DNA from: Helianthus annuus
Taxonomy: Eukaryota; Streptophyta; Magnoliopsida; Asterales; Asteraceae
Assembly (NCBI RefSeq): GCF_002127325.2
Contig: NC_035446.2
Location: forward strand, 157,450,799-157,514,798
DNA: 64,000 nucleotides
Reading direction: 5' to 3'
Shown here: piece after piece, positions 12,127-23,886 of the stretch
Numbering within the stretch: the stretch's first letter is position 1
Layout of the letters: each line of letters starts with the position of its first letter
Notes under the pieces: generated by a model
The model's database searches: none
The model's input: only the letters and a program-made list of their open reading frames with translations
Told to the model about the DNA's origin: nothing
Made by a program: the position numbers and the translations under genes

Positions 12127-12139
12127 CATCCCCACACTT
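12127..12139 (-). other. Polypurine tract of the Athila element
   Basis: Minus strand reads AAGTGTGGGGATG immediately before the LTR start TGATACG. A purine-rich run at this position primes plus-strand DNA synthesis in LTR retroelements. Confidence 0.8.
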
Positions 12140-13283
12140 GTCTTTTGCTTGCCCTCAAGCAAATCTGTTTTTCACTTTCACGTGGGTCGAACAATGAACA
12201 TACATCCCATTCCCGAGACAAAGGTTAAGGTCTAATGTCATGCTAAAGTTCAAACTCTTTACAATATTCAATGTATTTAATGGTAACGTGCTTTAGATAC
12301 ACAAATGGTTACCCAAGATTAACCCGCCCGTAAAACTAACAACTCATGCATATCCCTCACAATGTGCTCTCCACTCGGCTTAAAGTTTGCTAACATGTAT
12401 AATGTATTAGCTTTTCAACAATTAATCGCTCAAAACCGATTAGAACACGTACCCGCATAGGCTTGCAACTCAATCATCCTCCACTATTGAACACAAATAC
12501 TAAGCACAAGTCAAAAGGTCTTTGAGGGGTTGTAACGGGGCTAGGCGAAGGGTAGGAATAGGATATTTTTAAAGTGACTAAGGTGATGAAAAATTCGATT
12601 TTTATTACAAACCACTAAACTAAACAAGACTACAAATAAACATCAACTATGAGGCAACAACTTCCGCCTTTTATTCAACCAACTACTATCACATCTTTTT
12701 GTGTTTTTCTCAATGCCTTTTTTTTTAATACAAATGAATCACAACTATACAAACTTAAGATCCTATAATCGAATTTTCATCACACGGGTTTAAAAATAAA
12801 AGGCTTATGGTTATGGGCTAAGTGGGTTGTCAAATGAAAGGTTTAGGCTCAAATTGGGCGACTAGGGGACTTGTTTGGGTAAGGATAAATAAATGGTTTA
12901 AAAGGAAAAGGTTTACCTAACGCCTTAATCATTCTCGTGCTTGTATTCGGTCTATAGTCTCGAATGTATCAAAAGTTGCAAGTTCTACAATACGCGACTA
13001 ATGGCCCACTCAAACAAAGAAACATGTGAATGTGAATCTATGATGTATAAAGGGCTCAAACCTCACGTATAAGGGTATGATATGTGATATGCATACATTG
13101 CTAGTTCCTTAGGCGAATTATTCTCAAATAACCACCCGCTAAATACCCGATATGCTTATTAATTTGAACTTGACCATGACAAAAGACCAAATGGGTTGTG
13201 ACATCCCTCGTTGACTTGGTTACTTGTGCTTTTGAGATTGCCTTGAAAACAAGATATTTTGAAAAATTTTTGAAATTTTCCCC

Positions 13284-13410
13284 CATCCCCACACTTGAGG
13301 TAAACATTGTCCTCAATGTGTAGTATTTAAATGAACGGGTCAAAATCGAAAATTTTTACTACTCCCCCATCCCCACACTTGAGGTACATATTGTCCTCAA
13401 TGTGTAAGAA
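13284..13410 (-). repeat. Two tandem CATTGAGGACAATG / GTGTGGGG motifs
   Basis: Each copy can fold as ACATTG-AGGA-CAATGT, or alternatively pair TTGAGG with the downstream CCTCAA, and each ends in a purine tract like the polypurine tract. The spacing between copies is 84 bp. A related copy lies just downstream of the pol stop near 17150-17185. Such ACATTGAGGACAATGT..GTGTGGGG blocks are, from memory, common in Athila-like elements. Confidence 0.7.
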
Positions 13411-13823
13411 CTAGAGTTTTTAGAGCACAAGGGATGTGACACGGCTATCCTCCCCAAAAATACACCCCAGAAAATAAAATACAATTTACAATCTACTTAT
13501 TTGCTACTAAAAATCAAAAGATAAAAAGAAACGTATGCACCTGGTTTGTCGCTAGTTCCTCGTGTGCTCTTCATCTTTTCAACGAAGCGGTCGTCTCACG
13601 AACATAGTGTACCTACAAATCTTAACCCTTGTGTAGAAGCATGCTTCTCACAGCCATCAAAATTTGTTAGTTACCTAGTTCTACCACTTTTATGAAATTT
13701 TTACCAAGCCATACATTATCTTACTTTTGATTTTATGTGGAAAATATTTTACACTACAATAAACCTAACTCACTTTCGTAGGAATCACGACGGCATTTAG
13801 CATATGCACGCAAGCCCTTTAAA

Positions 13824-13858
13824 CCTCCCGATAGCTCGGGAGGACGAGTCGGTCTCGT
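13824..13858. other. Two adjacent perfect hairpins downstream of the third Athila ORF
   Basis: Plus strand: CCTCCCGA-TAGC-TCGGGAGG (8-bp stem, 4-nt loop) followed with no spacer by ACGAG-TCGGT-CTCGT (5-bp stem, 5-nt loop). They lie about 125 bp past the stop codon of the 15946-13985 ORF, in what would be the transcript's 3' untranslated region, and could stack coaxially. Function unknown. Confidence 0.7.
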
Positions 13859-13984
13859 GAGGGTTATATAGGGAACACACCCACAAAGTTCATTTAACTA
13901 GGCAACAATTTAAATAATCAAAATGAGAAAAACGAAACTAAACTAATAATATACAACAACAACAACAAAAAACGTACCTTGCCT

Positions 13985-15946
13985 CTACCGCTGATATCTC
14001 TCATTGGGGTTCACGGGCGGGTTCGGCTGGTACGGATAACCAGTAAGGGCCTCAAGCATATCCCTATAGTTATCCAACGGGCTTGACTCTTGTTGGGGTG
14101 GCGGTTGGTATGGCATGGGAACAAAACTCGAACCGACTGCTTCGGGCCAGTGAGGGATTGGATCGGCTGGCCCTCGCGGATGAGGAAGGTTGGGGTAATC
14201 AGTCCACCCCGAATGTTCAGCATATGGAAGCCCGGCTTGATAATCTCGTTGATGGCGTTCTTGGTCATGGAGTACCTTGAAATTGTTAATTGCCATCTGA
14301 TTGGAGAAAGCCAACGCCCCCCATCGGCGTTGGTCCAACTCTGCCTGTGCATTCCGGCGTCTAGCATCCTCTTCCTCCCACGCTTGTCTGTGGGCCCTTT
14401 CCTCTTCTTGCAGCTGTATCATGCGTTCCATTTGAGATTGTTGTAACGCATGTTGCAGTTGCTGTTCCTCCAACTGTTTTTCCACCCTCTCGCGGAAAGA
14501 TGATTGAAAACCCCATTGTTGTTGTGAGTACGCCCCTTGCGCCTCTTCCCATTCTTTCCGACTAGCATGGTACTCTCTTGCTTCACCAATACCCGCTGAC
14601 ACATTGTCGTAGATCCCTTGATCCGCACGGTTCCACAACCGATACGACGGTATTTGTCTTTGGTTCACAAAATCTGCCACGTTGGCAGAGATTTCCCTAT
14701 GCTTTTTCCGGTACCTACGCCTCGGTCCCCGTGGACCGGAAGGATCAATGTCCTCCTCAACATCGGGCATCTCCTCATCGCCCCCTTCTTCCTCACCTTC
14801 TTCATCAACCTCCTTGTCGTTGAACCGATAGCTATCCCCTTGCTCATCTTCAACCGTGTGCAAATGCCCAAAAGATTTCACGGTTATGTTCCAATGTCGC
14901 CTCATAGAGGCAAAGTTGAATTGATCAATGGGTTTGGATACCCATAGTGAGTCTTGAGGTAATGCGTTTTGTTGGAGAATCATGGCGCTGATCAATCTTG
15001 GGTAAGGAATCATTTTGCGTTTAAATGATTCCCGTGTATCCCATGTGTTAATCATAACAATTTGGCGCCACGAGAGCTTGGGCGTCCCATATAATAATGC
15101 ATGCACTACCCGACAGTCGGGTGCCTTCACCGTCCCACGGTCTCCAAACCGTACCATAATGTTCTCCAACGAGATACCTTGCAATATTTTTCCCATCAGA
15201 GACAAATCTGCCCTTGCATTACCTGAACCCCCAGAACCGGGTAATGTATCCTCCAAGAGAGTCACTGGGTCAGCATCATTCCTCTTGTTATCCAAAAACT
15301 GATCATACCCATAATAATCGTATGCATCTACCCCAAGCGAGTCAAACCTCGCTATAGCATTCATATGCTCGAAGGACATCACCATTTGATTTTTCCCAAT
15401 GTTCCCAATCAACTTCCACATATGGGCTGGTCTATCGGAATGTTCAAAACGAAGAGTGGATAGCCACTCACAAACTGCCGCCAAGTATACCCGATTGGTG
15501 ATGTCATCACACCAATCAATCACTCGCTCCCAACCGAGTTTCTCGAACCTCTGCACTATCCCAATCTTCCTAAACTCTTCGACATCCACCGTACGTTCAC
15601 AAACCGCCCTATCGGGTACGGGTTTCGAAATGCCCGTAACCATTTTCATCTTCCACATCTTGGCTTCCAACTTCTTATTCTTGTATCTAGAAAGAGCCTT
15701 TGTTTTCTCTTCCTTCCATTTCGAAGCCGACCCACTATTCTTCGCCTCTTCCCAAGCCCAATCTTGTCTTTCAAGTTGACCATCGCCTTCTTCTACATTA
15801 CTAAGTTGTTCCCATCGTCTTTGATAAACCCCAGAGCCCGAACCGGCTCCCGAAGATGAACCTTGACCGGAGGTCTTTGCCTTTTTGCTCCCACGAAACA
15901 TGGCTACAATCATAAGACAAAGATAACAATAATTAGTACATTCCAA
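13985..15946 (-). CDS. Third ORF of the Athila element (653 aa, Athila ORF-1/env-position protein)
   Basis: Uninterrupted frame downstream of integrase. The N-terminal third is Ser/Gly then Lys/Glu rich; a central globular region (about residues 110-380, with FEKLGWERVIDW, WKLIGN, RWNITVKSFGHLH) resembles from memory the conserved domain of the Arabidopsis retrotransposon ORF-1/ATHILA family. Next come an acidic stretch (about 385-410), a Gln/Glu coiled-coil-like part (about 490-560) and a Pro-rich tail. The first methionine gives a short hydrophobic start (NYCYLCLMIVAMF); a second Met at that point may be the true start. No convincing membrane anchor is visible elsewhere, so calling it an envelope protein would be guesswork. 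It is preceded by a ~1.4-kb region with an LTR-like module, suggesting separate expression. Confidence 0.75.
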   Translation of the reverse strand: MECTNYCYLCLMIVAMFRGSKKAKTSGQGSSSGAGSGSGVYQRRWEQLSNVEEGDGQLERQDWAWEEAKNSGSASKWKEEKTKALSRYKNKKLEAKMWKMKMVTGISKPVPDRAVCERTVDVEEFRKIGIVQRFEKLGWERVIDWCDDITNRVYLAAVCEWLSTLRFEHSDRPAHMWKLIGNIGKNQMVMSFEHMNAIARFDSLGVDAYDYYGYDQFLDNKRNDADPVTLLEDTLPGSGGSGNARADLSLMGKILQGISLENIMVRFGDRGTVKAPDCRVVHALLYGTPKLSWRQIVMINTWDTRESFKRKMIPYPRLISAMILQQNALPQDSLWVSKPIDQFNFASMRRHWNITVKSFGHLHTVEDEQGDSYRFNDKEVDEEGEEEGGDEEMPDVEEDIDPSGPRGPRRRYRKKHREISANVADFVNQRQIPSYRLWNRADQGIYDNVSAGIGEAREYHASRKEWEEAQGAYSQQQWGFQSSFRERVEKQLEEQQLQHALQQSQMERMIQLQEEERAHRQAWEEEDARRRNAQAELDQRRWGALAFSNQMAINNFKVLHDQERHQRDYQAGLPYAEHSGWTDYPNLPHPRGPADPIPHWPEAVGSSFVPMPYQPPPQQESSPLDNYRDMLEALTGYPYQPNPPVNPNERYQR

Positions 15947-16973
15947 CCTTCAACAATCTCAAACTTTGAACATGATATGGATGTTGAATTTTAATCCAAT
16001 TTTAGATGTAAAATCGCCTTTTTAAACTTCCAAAGTCGCTCATTTTATCATCCATATTGGCTAATACGGTTATTCCTAAGATTTTTCAATAGAAAATCAT
16101 GGTTTAACAATGTTCAACATCACTATTATGTTCAATCATGCCAAAATCTTAGTGTAATCACATCACTAAAACTAAGCATGCTCAAATCCCACCCAAATCA
16201 AGCAAACACCCTTAAATTTATGCTTAAACATCCTACATTATGATAAACAACCTACTCTTAAACAATAAGTCTAAAATTTCGGAAGAAATCACAACAATAT
16301 ATGGAAATCATGCATAAATGGAGTGAAAATTCATACCTTAAGTGAAGATTGACAGGAATAACCAAAGAAAAGTGTAAAAACAAGAACTTGGATGAACACT
16401 CTTCAAGAACCCTAACACACCCGTCCAGAAATCTTACAATCAAGCAAGAATTGATGGAATTGGTTATGGGGGTTTTGTTCTTCTCTGAAAATCACTCAAA
16501 ATGGACTCAAGAATTAATTGATTTGGCGGAGATTTGAGAGAGTTATGAAGAAAAGAAGATTTAGGGTTTTAGAGAGAAGTTGGGGAAGGTGAAGTTAAAA
16601 GGCAAGAGAGAGAAGGAGAAGAACGTATGGATCTGCTTAGGGAGGAGTTGAATGAATGTAAGAATGATATGGTATGGTTTTTAAGTCACAAAGGAGGTTA
16701 AAAACGACTTTGGAATGGGTTATGAAGGTTAAAGAGGGGTTTGGGTTCGATTTTATGCGTCAAACAAGAATCAGCGTCGGCTGATGTTGGAGACACCGTC
16801 GGCGACGGGTGTGGTGACCGTCGGCAACGGTATGTGCAATTGATGTGGCACGCGACGGCTTATCTTCCTGTCTACGGAAGAAATTGGGCGACGGAGAATT
16901 TTAGGGACCGTAGGCGACGGTAGGACATGCCGTCGGCGACGGCTTCTATATATTCCATTTTTTTAATTTTTCA

Positions 16974-17004
<31 letters not shown>

Positions 17005-17343
17005 TTATAATTTTTTTTTTATAATTTTTATTTACTTTTATTAAAGGGCTATGTACACTAAAGAATTCCTAAAAATTAATAAAAATCTTTTTGTGAGTTT
17101 TTATGAGTTAGAATTCCTAAACAAATAACCGTTAACGGCCCTACCACCCCCCCAAAAAGTCGTGTATTGTCCTCAATGCACCAGATCAAGTCTAAAACAT
17201 ACCTTGTATCTTCATGACCCGTTTGGAGTGCCCGAACTTCACACAATCAAGAAAGGTTAGTATGAACCGGAAACGATTCACATCCAACTACGCAAACAAT
17301 TGAATAAATATACATAACTTTACAAAACGTGTTACCGGTCCTT
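15947..17343 (-). other. Spacer between pol and third ORF, with LTR-like module
   Basis: Non-coding. Immediately after the pol stop is a CATTGAGGACAAT plus G-tract motif (about 17150-17185). A TA-repeat (16977-17004) lies just upstream of the GTCGGCGACGG module at 16775-16945. Downstream on the minus strand is a pyrimidine-rich stretch (16540-16640) resembling a transcript leader. The spacer could hold an internal promoter for the third ORF. Confidence 0.55.
16741..16950 (-). repeat. CCGTCGGCGACGG palindrome cluster similar to the LTR
   Basis: Several copies of the near-palindrome CCGTCGGCGACGG/CCGTCGCCGACGG appear in the same arrangement as in the LTRs (about 9718-9870 and 24878-25030). This includes the shared intervening word CTTCCTGTCTACGGA between palindromes. 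The block therefore looks like a diverged copy of an LTR segment inside the element. Confidence 0.75.
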
Positions 17344-20300
17344 TTACTTCACCTCATATGTTGGCACGCTTACCAAGAAACATACCAACTCCACATTTGC
17401 GTCCTTTTTCTCTTCGTTACCATCAAGGAATGGTTTAAGGCGGTGACCGTTAACCGTTTGCTTCGACCCATCCTTCGGGTCCTTGATTGTAACATCTCCA
17501 AGTTTCCCGACCCGTGTAATCACATACGGGCCCATCCACTTACTCTTGAGCTTTCCCGGGAAGTATTTAAGCCTCGAATTGTAGAGCCAAACCTTTTGAC
17601 CCACTTCAAACTCCTTTGGCTTCAACTTCGCATCATGTGCCCTCTTCATGTCATCCTTGTACTTTGAGGCACACTCGTACGCTTCTTCCCTAAGCTCCTC
17701 CAACTCGCAAAGCTTTAACTTTCGCTCCTTTCCTGCATCGTCATATTTCATGTTAACCTCTTTTATAGCCCACCAAGCACGATGCACAAGCTCAACCGGC
17801 AAGTGACAATTTCGCCCATAAACTAAGCGATAAGGAGTGGTTCCAATAGGTGTTTTATGAGCCGTTCTATAAGCCCATAAAGCATCATTCAACTTCGTTG
17901 ACCAATCCTTTCGGTCGGGTCGAACGGTCTTTTGCAAAATTTCTTTTATTTGCCTATTGGAAACCTCAACTTGACCGCTTGTTTGTGGGTGGTAGGGAGT
18001 AGCAATTCGATGGTCAACACCATACTGTTTCAAGAGTTTGCCAAAATTAAAATTCTTGAAATGAGATCCCCCATCACTAATAATCACTCGGGGAACCCCA
18101 AATCTAGAAATTATATTTGTTTGAACAAAATTGCAAACAACGGTGTGGTCATTCGTTTTAGTGGCAATCGCTTCGACCCATTTGGATACATAATCGACCG
18201 CCACCAAAATGTATAAATTGCCATGCGAATTAGGGAATGGGCCCATGAAATCGATCCCCCATACATCAAAAATATCTACAATAAGGATCGGTTGCATGGG
18301 CATTTCATCCCTTTTTGATATACTCCCTAACTTTTGACACTCAACACAATTTTTAGCGAAATTAAAAGCATCTTTAAAAATAGTCGGCCAATAAAGGCCG
18401 CTATTGAGCACTTTGTGTCCAGTTTTGTGACCACTAAAATGGCCCCCACAAGCAAATGAATGCAAGTGCATCAAGACGCTAGGAATCTCCTCGTCGGGTA
18501 TGCATCTTCGAACGACTTGATCCGGACAAATCTTGAATAAGTCCGGTTCTTCCAACGTGTAATACTTGATTTGAGACAGGAAGTGCAACCTCTTCCTTCT
18601 ATCCCAATGAGCCGGCATGTCACCTGTAACCAAATAGTTGACAATATTAGCATACCATGGTAATATTCCAACTTTTAAAATTTGCTCATCTGGAAAAGTC
18701 TCATTGATTTCTTCACGGGAAGAATCCTCTACACTCAACCGCGACAAATGGTCCGCGACCACATTCTCACTTCCTTTTTTATCTCGAATCTCTAGGTCAA
18801 ACTCTTGTAGCAAGAGAACCCATCGGATTAGCCTCGGCTTCGCATCCTTCTTGTCCATGAGATACCTAACTGCAGAATGGTCAGAATAAACAATGACCTT
18901 AGTACCCCATATATAAGCACGAAACTTATCCAACGCATATACAACCGCAAGCAGCTCTTTCTCGGTGGTTGTGTAATTCAATTGTGCATCCGAGAGAGTC
19001 TTACTTGCGTAGTAAATAGCAACCGGTTTCTTATCTACCCTTTGACCCAACACGGCCCCCACCGCATAATCACTTGCATCACACATAATTTCAAATGGTA
19101 ACGACCAATTCGGTGATTGCAAGATTGGGGCCTCAACCAACTTTTGTTTCAACACATTAAAGGCATTTTGACAATCTTGGTTAAATTCAAACGGTTGGTC
19201 TTTAAGCAATAACTTACATAGGGGTTTGGTTATATCACTAAACCCTTTTATAAATCTTCTATAAAACCCCGCGTGACCCAAAAACGATCTAATACCCTTA
19301 ACATTCGTGGGATAGGGTAAAGTAGAAATAACTTGCACCTTTGCACGATCAACCTCTATCCCACGACTCGACACTACATGCCCCAACACAATCCCTTCTT
19401 GAACCATGAAATGGCTCTTTTCCCAACTCAAAACAAGATTTTTCTCAACACATCTTTTCAAAACTTTTTCGAGTTGGTCAAGGCATGTATCAAACGATGA
19501 CCCAAATATTGAGAAATCATCCATGAAGATTTCCAAAGACTCCCCCACCATATCTGAAAAGATACTCATCATACACCTTTGGAAGGTGGCGGGGGCATTA
19601 CAAAGTCCAAATGGCATCCGCCTAAATGCGAAAGTACCATATGGACAAGTAAAGGTAGTCTTTGCTTGGTCTTCCGGATGTATAGCAATTTGATTGTATC
19701 CGGAATAACCATCCAGAAAACAATAAAATTTTTGTCCGGCCAATTTCTCAACTATTTGGTCAATAAACGGCAAAGGGAAATGGTCTTTGAAAGTTGCGGC
19801 ATTCAACTTCCTATAATCAATACAAATACGCCACCCGGTTACCGGCCGAGTGGCGACCTCTTCACCTGCGTCGTTTGTGACGACTTGAATACCCGCCTTT
19901 TTTGGAACTGTTTGCGTCGGGCTCACCCATTGGCTATCCGAAATAGGGTATACAATACCCGCATCTAGCCACTTCAAAACTTCCTTCTTTACCACTTCTC
20001 GCATATTCGGATTTAGTCTTCTTTGTGTGTCGCGAGAAGGGTTCATTCCATCTTCCGTGATGATCTTGTGCATCACCACCGAGGGACTAATTCCCTTCAA
20101 ATCCGCAATGGTCCACCCGATAGCGGCTCTATGGGTGACCAATACCTTCATCAACCTCTCTTCTTGCTCCCCGGTTAGATTGGATGCAATAATAACCGGG
20201 AGCGTGCTACCTTCACCCACATAAGCATACTTAAGATGCTTGGGTAGCACCTTCAACTCTAATGCCGGAGGTTCTTCCAATGACGGCTTCAACTTCGTGT

Positions 20301-21390
20301 CTATGCTTTCCGGAAGACTTTCCACTTGATGTGTCCAAGTGGGCCTTCCTTCTTTTGCCGCCATAACCTCCAACTCCTTCATCTCTTCATCCATGCTCCG
20401 ATTCGTTTCTCCTTGTAACCTGTCAAACATGAAACACTCCTCTATTGTGTTTTCCTCTTCGACACTAGTGTCACATAGAGGTATACACTCGTCAACGATG
20501 TCCGCCATATAACATTCATCGCCAACTAGAGGATCCGTTAATCCTGAAAAGACATTTAACCGCAACCGACGGTTACCAAAAGTCATGTCGACCGTGCCCG
20601 ATTTGCAATTAATTTGGGCATTCGATGTTGCCAAAAATGGTCGACCTAGGATCACCGTTGGTTGCTTGGTTCGGTCCAAAGAAACATAATCTAACACAAG
20701 AAAGTCCACCGGATAGTAAAAGTCCTCGACCTTGACTATTACATCCGTGACTATCCCACGGGGTAGTTTAGGGGTCAAGTCGGCTAACACCACGGTGGTG
20801 TTAGACACTTGAAGTGGACCAAAATCATATTGGTCATATAAACTACCCGGCAAGATACTCACACTCGCCCCAAGATCCAAAAGTGCCCGTGTCATTTTGA
20901 ATTCACCCACTTGTATTGAAATAATGGGCGCCCCCGGATCTTGGAGTTTTGGTGGAAGTGCACCCGAAAGAATTGAACTCACATTTTCGGTTAAATCAAG
21001 TTTTTTAGGAAATTTGTGAGTTCTCTTTTGGGTACATAAATCTTTCAAGTATTTCGCATATGAAGGAATTTGTTTGATAGCATCTAAGAGTGGTAAGTTA
21101 ATTTTAACTTGTTTAAAAATTTCCCACATCTCCTCTTGATGTGGGCCTCTTTTGTTTACCACTTTCTTAGATGGTCCCAAAAGAGCTTCGGGAAAAGGGG
21201 CGGTATTACCCTCCACACCCTTGTCCTTAGCCTTTGGGACGGGAACGGTCGCAACGTTTGTATCTTTGTTAATTTTTAATTCATTTTTATTTTGACCCGT
21301 TCGACCGTTATTCTCTTCATCATCACTCGCATCTTCCACCACCCCTTCAACAAACTTGGGTGGTGGTGACTCAACACCGTTATCTATCAC
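17344..21390 (-). CDS. Athila-type pol polyprotein (protease, RT, RNase H, integrase)
   Basis: Open frame of 1348 residues read from GTG at 21390; the frame is open further upstream and overlaps the end of gag, so the true protein probably begins by frameshift or within a gag-pol precursor. Protease: LDLGAS at 171-176, where Leu-Asp-Leu-Gly is an Athila-like variant of the D(T/S)G active site. Reverse transcriptase: [11 protein letters not shown], then FMDDFS (catalytic YxDD-type box). RNase [15 protein letters not shown] and IYYASKTL. Integrase: an H-H-C-C zinc region ([15 protein letters not shown]), catalytic core Asp in IDFMGPFP, Asp in ISDGGSHF and Glu in GQVEVSNR. A chromodomain is not visible. 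It would copy element RNA into DNA and insert it into the genome. The zone after the stop contains a structured G-rich motif. Confidence 0.93.
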   Translation of the reverse strand: MIDNGVESPPPKFVEGVVEDASDDEENNGRTGQNKNELKINKDTNVATVPVPKAKDKGVEGNTAPFPEALLGPSKKVVNKRGPHQEEMWEIFKQVKINLPLLDAIKQIPSYAKYLKDLCTQKRTHKFPKKLDLTENVSSILSGALPPKLQDPGAPIISIQVGEFKMTRALLDLGASVSILPGSLYDQYDFGPLQVSNTTVVLADLTPKLPRGIVTDVIVKVEDFYYPVDFLVLDYVSLDRTKQPTVILGRPFLATSNAQINCKSGTVDMTFGNRRLRLNVFSGLTDPLVGDECYMADIVDECIPLCDTSVEEENTIEECFMFDRLQGETNRSMDEEMKELEVMAAKEGRPTWTHQVESLPESIDTKLKPSLEEPPALELKVLPKHLKYAYVGEGSTLPVIIASNLTGEQEERLMKVLVTHRAAIGWTIADLKGISPSVVMHKIITEDGMNPSRDTQRRLNPNMREVVKKEVLKWLDAGIVYPISDSQWVSPTQTVPKKAGIQVVTNDAGEEVATRPVTGWRICIDYRKLNAATFKDHFPLPFIDQIVEKLAGQKFYCFLDGYSGYNQIAIHPEDQAKTTFTCPYGTFAFRRMPFGLCNAPATFQRCMMSIFSDMVGESLEIFMDDFSIFGSSFDTCLDQLEKVLKRCVEKNLVLSWEKSHFMVQEGIVLGHVVSSRGIEVDRAKVQVISTLPYPTNVKGIRSFLGHAGFYRRFIKGFSDITKPLCKLLLKDQPFEFNQDCQNAFNVLKQKLVEAPILQSPNWSLPFEIMCDASDYAVGAVLGQRVDKKPVAIYYASKTLSDAQLNYTTTEKELLAVVYALDKFRAYIWGTKVIVYSDHSAVRYLMDKKDAKPRLIRWVLLLQEFDLEIRDKKGSENVVADHLSRLSVEDSSREEINETFPDEQILKVGILPWYANIVNYLVTGDMPAHWDRRKRLHFLSQIKYYTLEEPDLFKICPDQVVRRCIPDEEIPSVLMHLHSFACGGHFSGHKTGHKVLNSGLYWPTIFKDAFNFAKNCVECQKLGSISKRDEMPMQPILIVDIFDVWGIDFMGPFPNSHGNLYILVAVDYVSKWVEAIATKTNDHTVVCNFVQTNIISRFGVPRVIISDGGSHFKNFNFGKLLKQYGVDHRIATPYHPQTSGQVEVSNRQIKEILQKTVRPDRKDWSTKLNDALWAYRTAHKTPIGTTPYRLVYGRNCHLPVELVHRAWWAIKEVNMKYDDAGKERKLKLCELEELREEAYECASKYKDDMKRAHDAKLKPKEFEVGQKVWLYNSRLKYFPGKLKSKWMGPYVITRVGKLGDVTIKDPKDGSKQTVNGHRLKPFLDGNEEKKDANVELVCFLVSVPTYEVK

Positions 21391-21416
21391 TCGACCACTA
21401 CGTAAAGAAATTTTGT

Positions 21417-23573
21417 TTATTGGTACCTCACGTGTGTTTTTCGAGCTCGACCCTTGATGCTTACCGTGGTGTCGCTTGGAAGTCCTCCTCCACTTCCACG
21501 AATTTGAGCCATCTCTTGAGCAAGTTGCCCCACTTGCTTCTCCAACGCCTTATGGGATTTATCTCGTACCTCAAACTCTTTCTTCATCTCTTGATTTGAA
21601 TGATTTATAGCATTCATAATAGCATCAAATTTTGAATTTATCGAGTCATCACCTTGAGGATTTGAAGCACTACTCCCATTTCCGCCTTGGTTGTAACCTC
21701 GTTGATAATTACCTTCACGGTTTTGATACCCTTCGTTACCCCCTTGATTGTAATTCCTTTGGTAACCCCCTTGGTTACCACCTTGACGATTGTTGTATGA
21801 AGACCCACCTTGACTACCTTGATTACCCGATTGGAAATTCGGATTCATTTGATTTGAGGCGTTACCATACCGGAAATTAGGGTGATTTCTCAAACCCGGA
21901 TGGTAAGTGTTGGAATTCATGTCGTATTGCTTCCGATCCCCATACACTTGATTTACCTCTTCGGTGTAGTCACTCGATCCCGTTGGGCATTGCTTGGTGC
22001 TATGCCCAATATCACCACAATCTTCACACACTTCAAATTGAACCGCATTCACCTCCTTCTTTTTCTTCAATTGAGCTATTTCCCGCTCTAAGGTGGAAAT
22101 CCGATCCTTGGAATCGAGATCGGGAAGTGACCGGGAAACCGGATGCCTTTTTGCTCTATCGGCCGATTCTTTTTGTTTGGACCGTTTGCTCATCCTCTCC
22201 AAAAATTCCCAATCATCATCCTCATGATTGCTCAAGAGTGTACCATTGCTTGTCGTCTCGAGCCGATTCCAAGTCGCATCATCCAAACCCCGTACGAAAC
22301 ATTTCACCAATTCCCATTTTTCTATTTGGTGATGTGGGCATCTCCTCATGAGTTCTTTGAATCGGGTGAATGCTTCATGTAGAGGTTCACTTGAAAGTTG
22401 ACGAAATGACCGAATTTCATCTCTAGCATCGTCGGTCTTGGCCATGGAATAGTACTCATCCAAAAACGCTTGTTGCATTTGCTCCCAAGTTCGAATACTA
22501 TTTGCCGGAAGTGTAAAGAACCACTGTTTTGCTTTATCTTTCAATGAAAATTGAAATAGCCGAAGCTTCACTTCCTCTAGTGCGAAATTATGTCCTCCAA
22601 TAGTATCACAAATAGACGAGAACTCCGTCAAATGAGTGTACGGCTCATCATTGGACCTCCCGTTGAAATGAGGAAGGATGTTGATGTAATGCGGCTTACA
22701 ATCAAACATCCTCCTTTCGCATACTATTGGAGAGTTGTTCTCGGTCACTATCGGTCGGAAACGGTCGTTTACTCCCCGTGGAGGTTGTTGACGACGTTGT
22801 GGCCCATTAACTTCTTGATCGACCGGTCTTCGATTATCCCGTCTTTCATCCCTTCGCTCTTCTCTTCGATTATCTCTCGGGTTACCACCTCCCACAAAAC
22901 GAGGAATCCGGTTAGGGTTTACATTGTTGTTGTTATTGTTGTTGTTGTAAAACCCTTCATTCCGGTTCCGTTGGTTGTTGTTTTGTGGTTGATGGTTGTT
23001 CCCATAACCATTGTTTCTTCCACCCCCGTAGCCATATTCCTCTTCCCCAACATAGTTGGCGTTTTGAGACCCAAACTCCTCATCGTCGTACCTTCGAGCA
23101 TTGTATACGTTTCCCCTATTTAAGTAACCCCAATCTTCATCATCATTGGCTCGATCATCATAATAACCCCCATCGTCCGAATTTTCCGTATGAATGCTCA
23201 CGTGTTCCGGTGATTGATAACCGGGAACACTATACGGTTCGTCATCGGGAATTGCATTCCTTAAATCGTCGATGTTGAAAAACGGGTCTTCGTTCACGGG
23301 ATTGCCGTGATCACGGTTACCTCTTCGATCGGAGTTGACATTCCGATCATCAAGGTTAATAGGTAACGATGCTTGTCGGTGAAGAGGTTGTTGTTGAGGT
23401 GTTCGTTGGGTGTTGTTGGTGTTTTGGTTTCGGAAAGGTGGAGTGGGTGGTCTTGCATTGGTGTTACCACCCGGTTGCTCTTGAGCGGGATAAAAGGCTC
23501 CTCGGGATTGGAATTGATTTGGGTGGAGGTTTTGGTTCGGGTTAAAGTCTTGGTTGGAATTGTGGTTTGCCAT
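21417..23573 (-). CDS. Athila-type gag polyprotein (718 aa)
   Basis: Asn/Gln/Arg/Gly-rich N-terminus (residues 1-280). It is followed by the retrotransposon gag domain (about 285-450, with [38 protein letters not shown]) and one CCHC zinc knuckle ([14 protein letters not shown], about residue 525). The C-terminus is a long QGGN/NQG repeat tail, consistent with RNA binding and particle assembly. It ends [21 protein letters not shown], while the pol frame begins overlapping it in another register. The sequence resembles related Athila elements in which gag and pol are one frame, so the shift may be a small deletion; this is inference. First Met used as start; leader and PBS lie directly upstream. 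Confidence 0.88.
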   Translation of the reverse strand: MANHNSNQDFNPNQNLHPNQFQSRGAFYPAQEQPGGNTNARPPTPPFRNQNTNNTQRTPQQQPLHRQASLPINLDDRNVNSDRRGNRDHGNPVNEDPFFNIDDLRNAIPDDEPYSVPGYQSPEHVSIHTENSDDGGYYDDRANDDEDWGYLNRGNVYNARRYDDEEFGSQNANYVGEEEYGYGGGRNNGYGNNHQPQNNNQRNRNEGFYNNNNNNNNVNPNRIPRFVGGGNPRDNRREERRDERRDNRRPVDQEVNGPQRRQQPPRGVNDRFRPIVTENNSPIVCERRMFDCKPHYINILPHFNGRSNDEPYTHLTEFSSICDTIGGHNFALEEVKLRLFQFSLKDKAKQWFFTLPANSIRTWEQMQQAFLDEYYSMAKTDDARDEIRSFRQLSSEPLHEAFTRFKELMRRCPHHQIEKWELVKCFVRGLDDATWNRLETTSNGTLLSNHEDDDWEFLERMSKRSKQKESADRAKRHPVSRSLPDLDSKDRISTLEREIAQLKKKKEVNAVQFEVCEDCGDIGHSTKQCPTGSSDYTEEVNQVYGDRKQYDMNSNTYHPGLRNHPNFRYGNASNQMNPNFQSGNQGSQGGSSYNNRQGGNQGGYQRNYNQGGNEGYQNREGNYQRGYNQGGNGSSASNPQGDDSINSKFDAIMNAINHSNQEMKKEFEVRDKSHKALEKQVGQLAQEMAQIRGSGGGLPSDTTVSIKGRARKTHVRYQ

Positions 23574-23863
23574 TTAATCGGTTTCAATGGTTGGTGTGAA
23601 TGGTGGTGTTTGGTTGGTTTGATTAGAAGCAAGAGTTGCTTCTAACCGGCTTGCTAAGTTTCTTCTTGCGAGTCTTTCAATTTCCGGTTCGTAGACTAGA
23701 GGTGAAGTCCTCCCGGAATTTCGTGTACGCATGCACTACCTGTAACCTGCACAAGTAACACACCCCGCATAACAAGGAAAAAGACAATACAAAAAGAAAG
23801 CAAAACAAATTAAACAGTTAATCACACAATTTCAAACAATATCCAAACACAAAGCGCACGCAC
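23574..23863 (-). other. Leader between PBS and gag
   Basis: About 290 nt untranslated leader of the retroelement transcript, CA/AA-rich near the PBS; no gene. Expected to hold packaging and dimerisation signals, none identified. Confidence 0.5.
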
Positions 23864-23881
23864 TCCCCGGCAGCGGCGCCA
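23864..23881 (-). other. Primer-binding site (tRNA-Asp-like)
   Basis: Minus strand TGGCGCCGCTGCCGGGGA begins 5 nt after the LTR end (..CGATCA AATTT). From memory it matches the complement of the 3' end of plant tRNA-Asp with a single difference. This site primes minus-strand DNA synthesis. Confidence 0.85.
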
Positions 23882-23886
23882 AAATT

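Larger units (their letters stand above)
12140..13984 (-). other. Athila 3' untranslated region with repeated structured motifs
   Basis: No supported coding region. Notable elements: two tandem copies of a motif that on the minus strand contains ACATTGAGGACAATGT followed by a G-rich tract (GTGTGGGGATGG) at about 13284-13326 and 13368-13410, and two adjacent perfect hairpins at 13824-13858. The remainder is AT-rich and unremarkable. Confidence 0.6.

Noticed and set aside
13824..13858. Hammerhead-type ribozyme
   Set aside because: The twin hairpins lack the CUGAUGA and GAAA core sequences in either orientation.
13985..15946. Calling the third Athila ORF an envelope protein
   Set aside because: No convincing signal peptide, transmembrane anchor or fusion-type segment; only its position matches env.
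22590..23123. 177-aa open frame on the plus strand
   Set aside because: Antisense shadow of the gag coding region.
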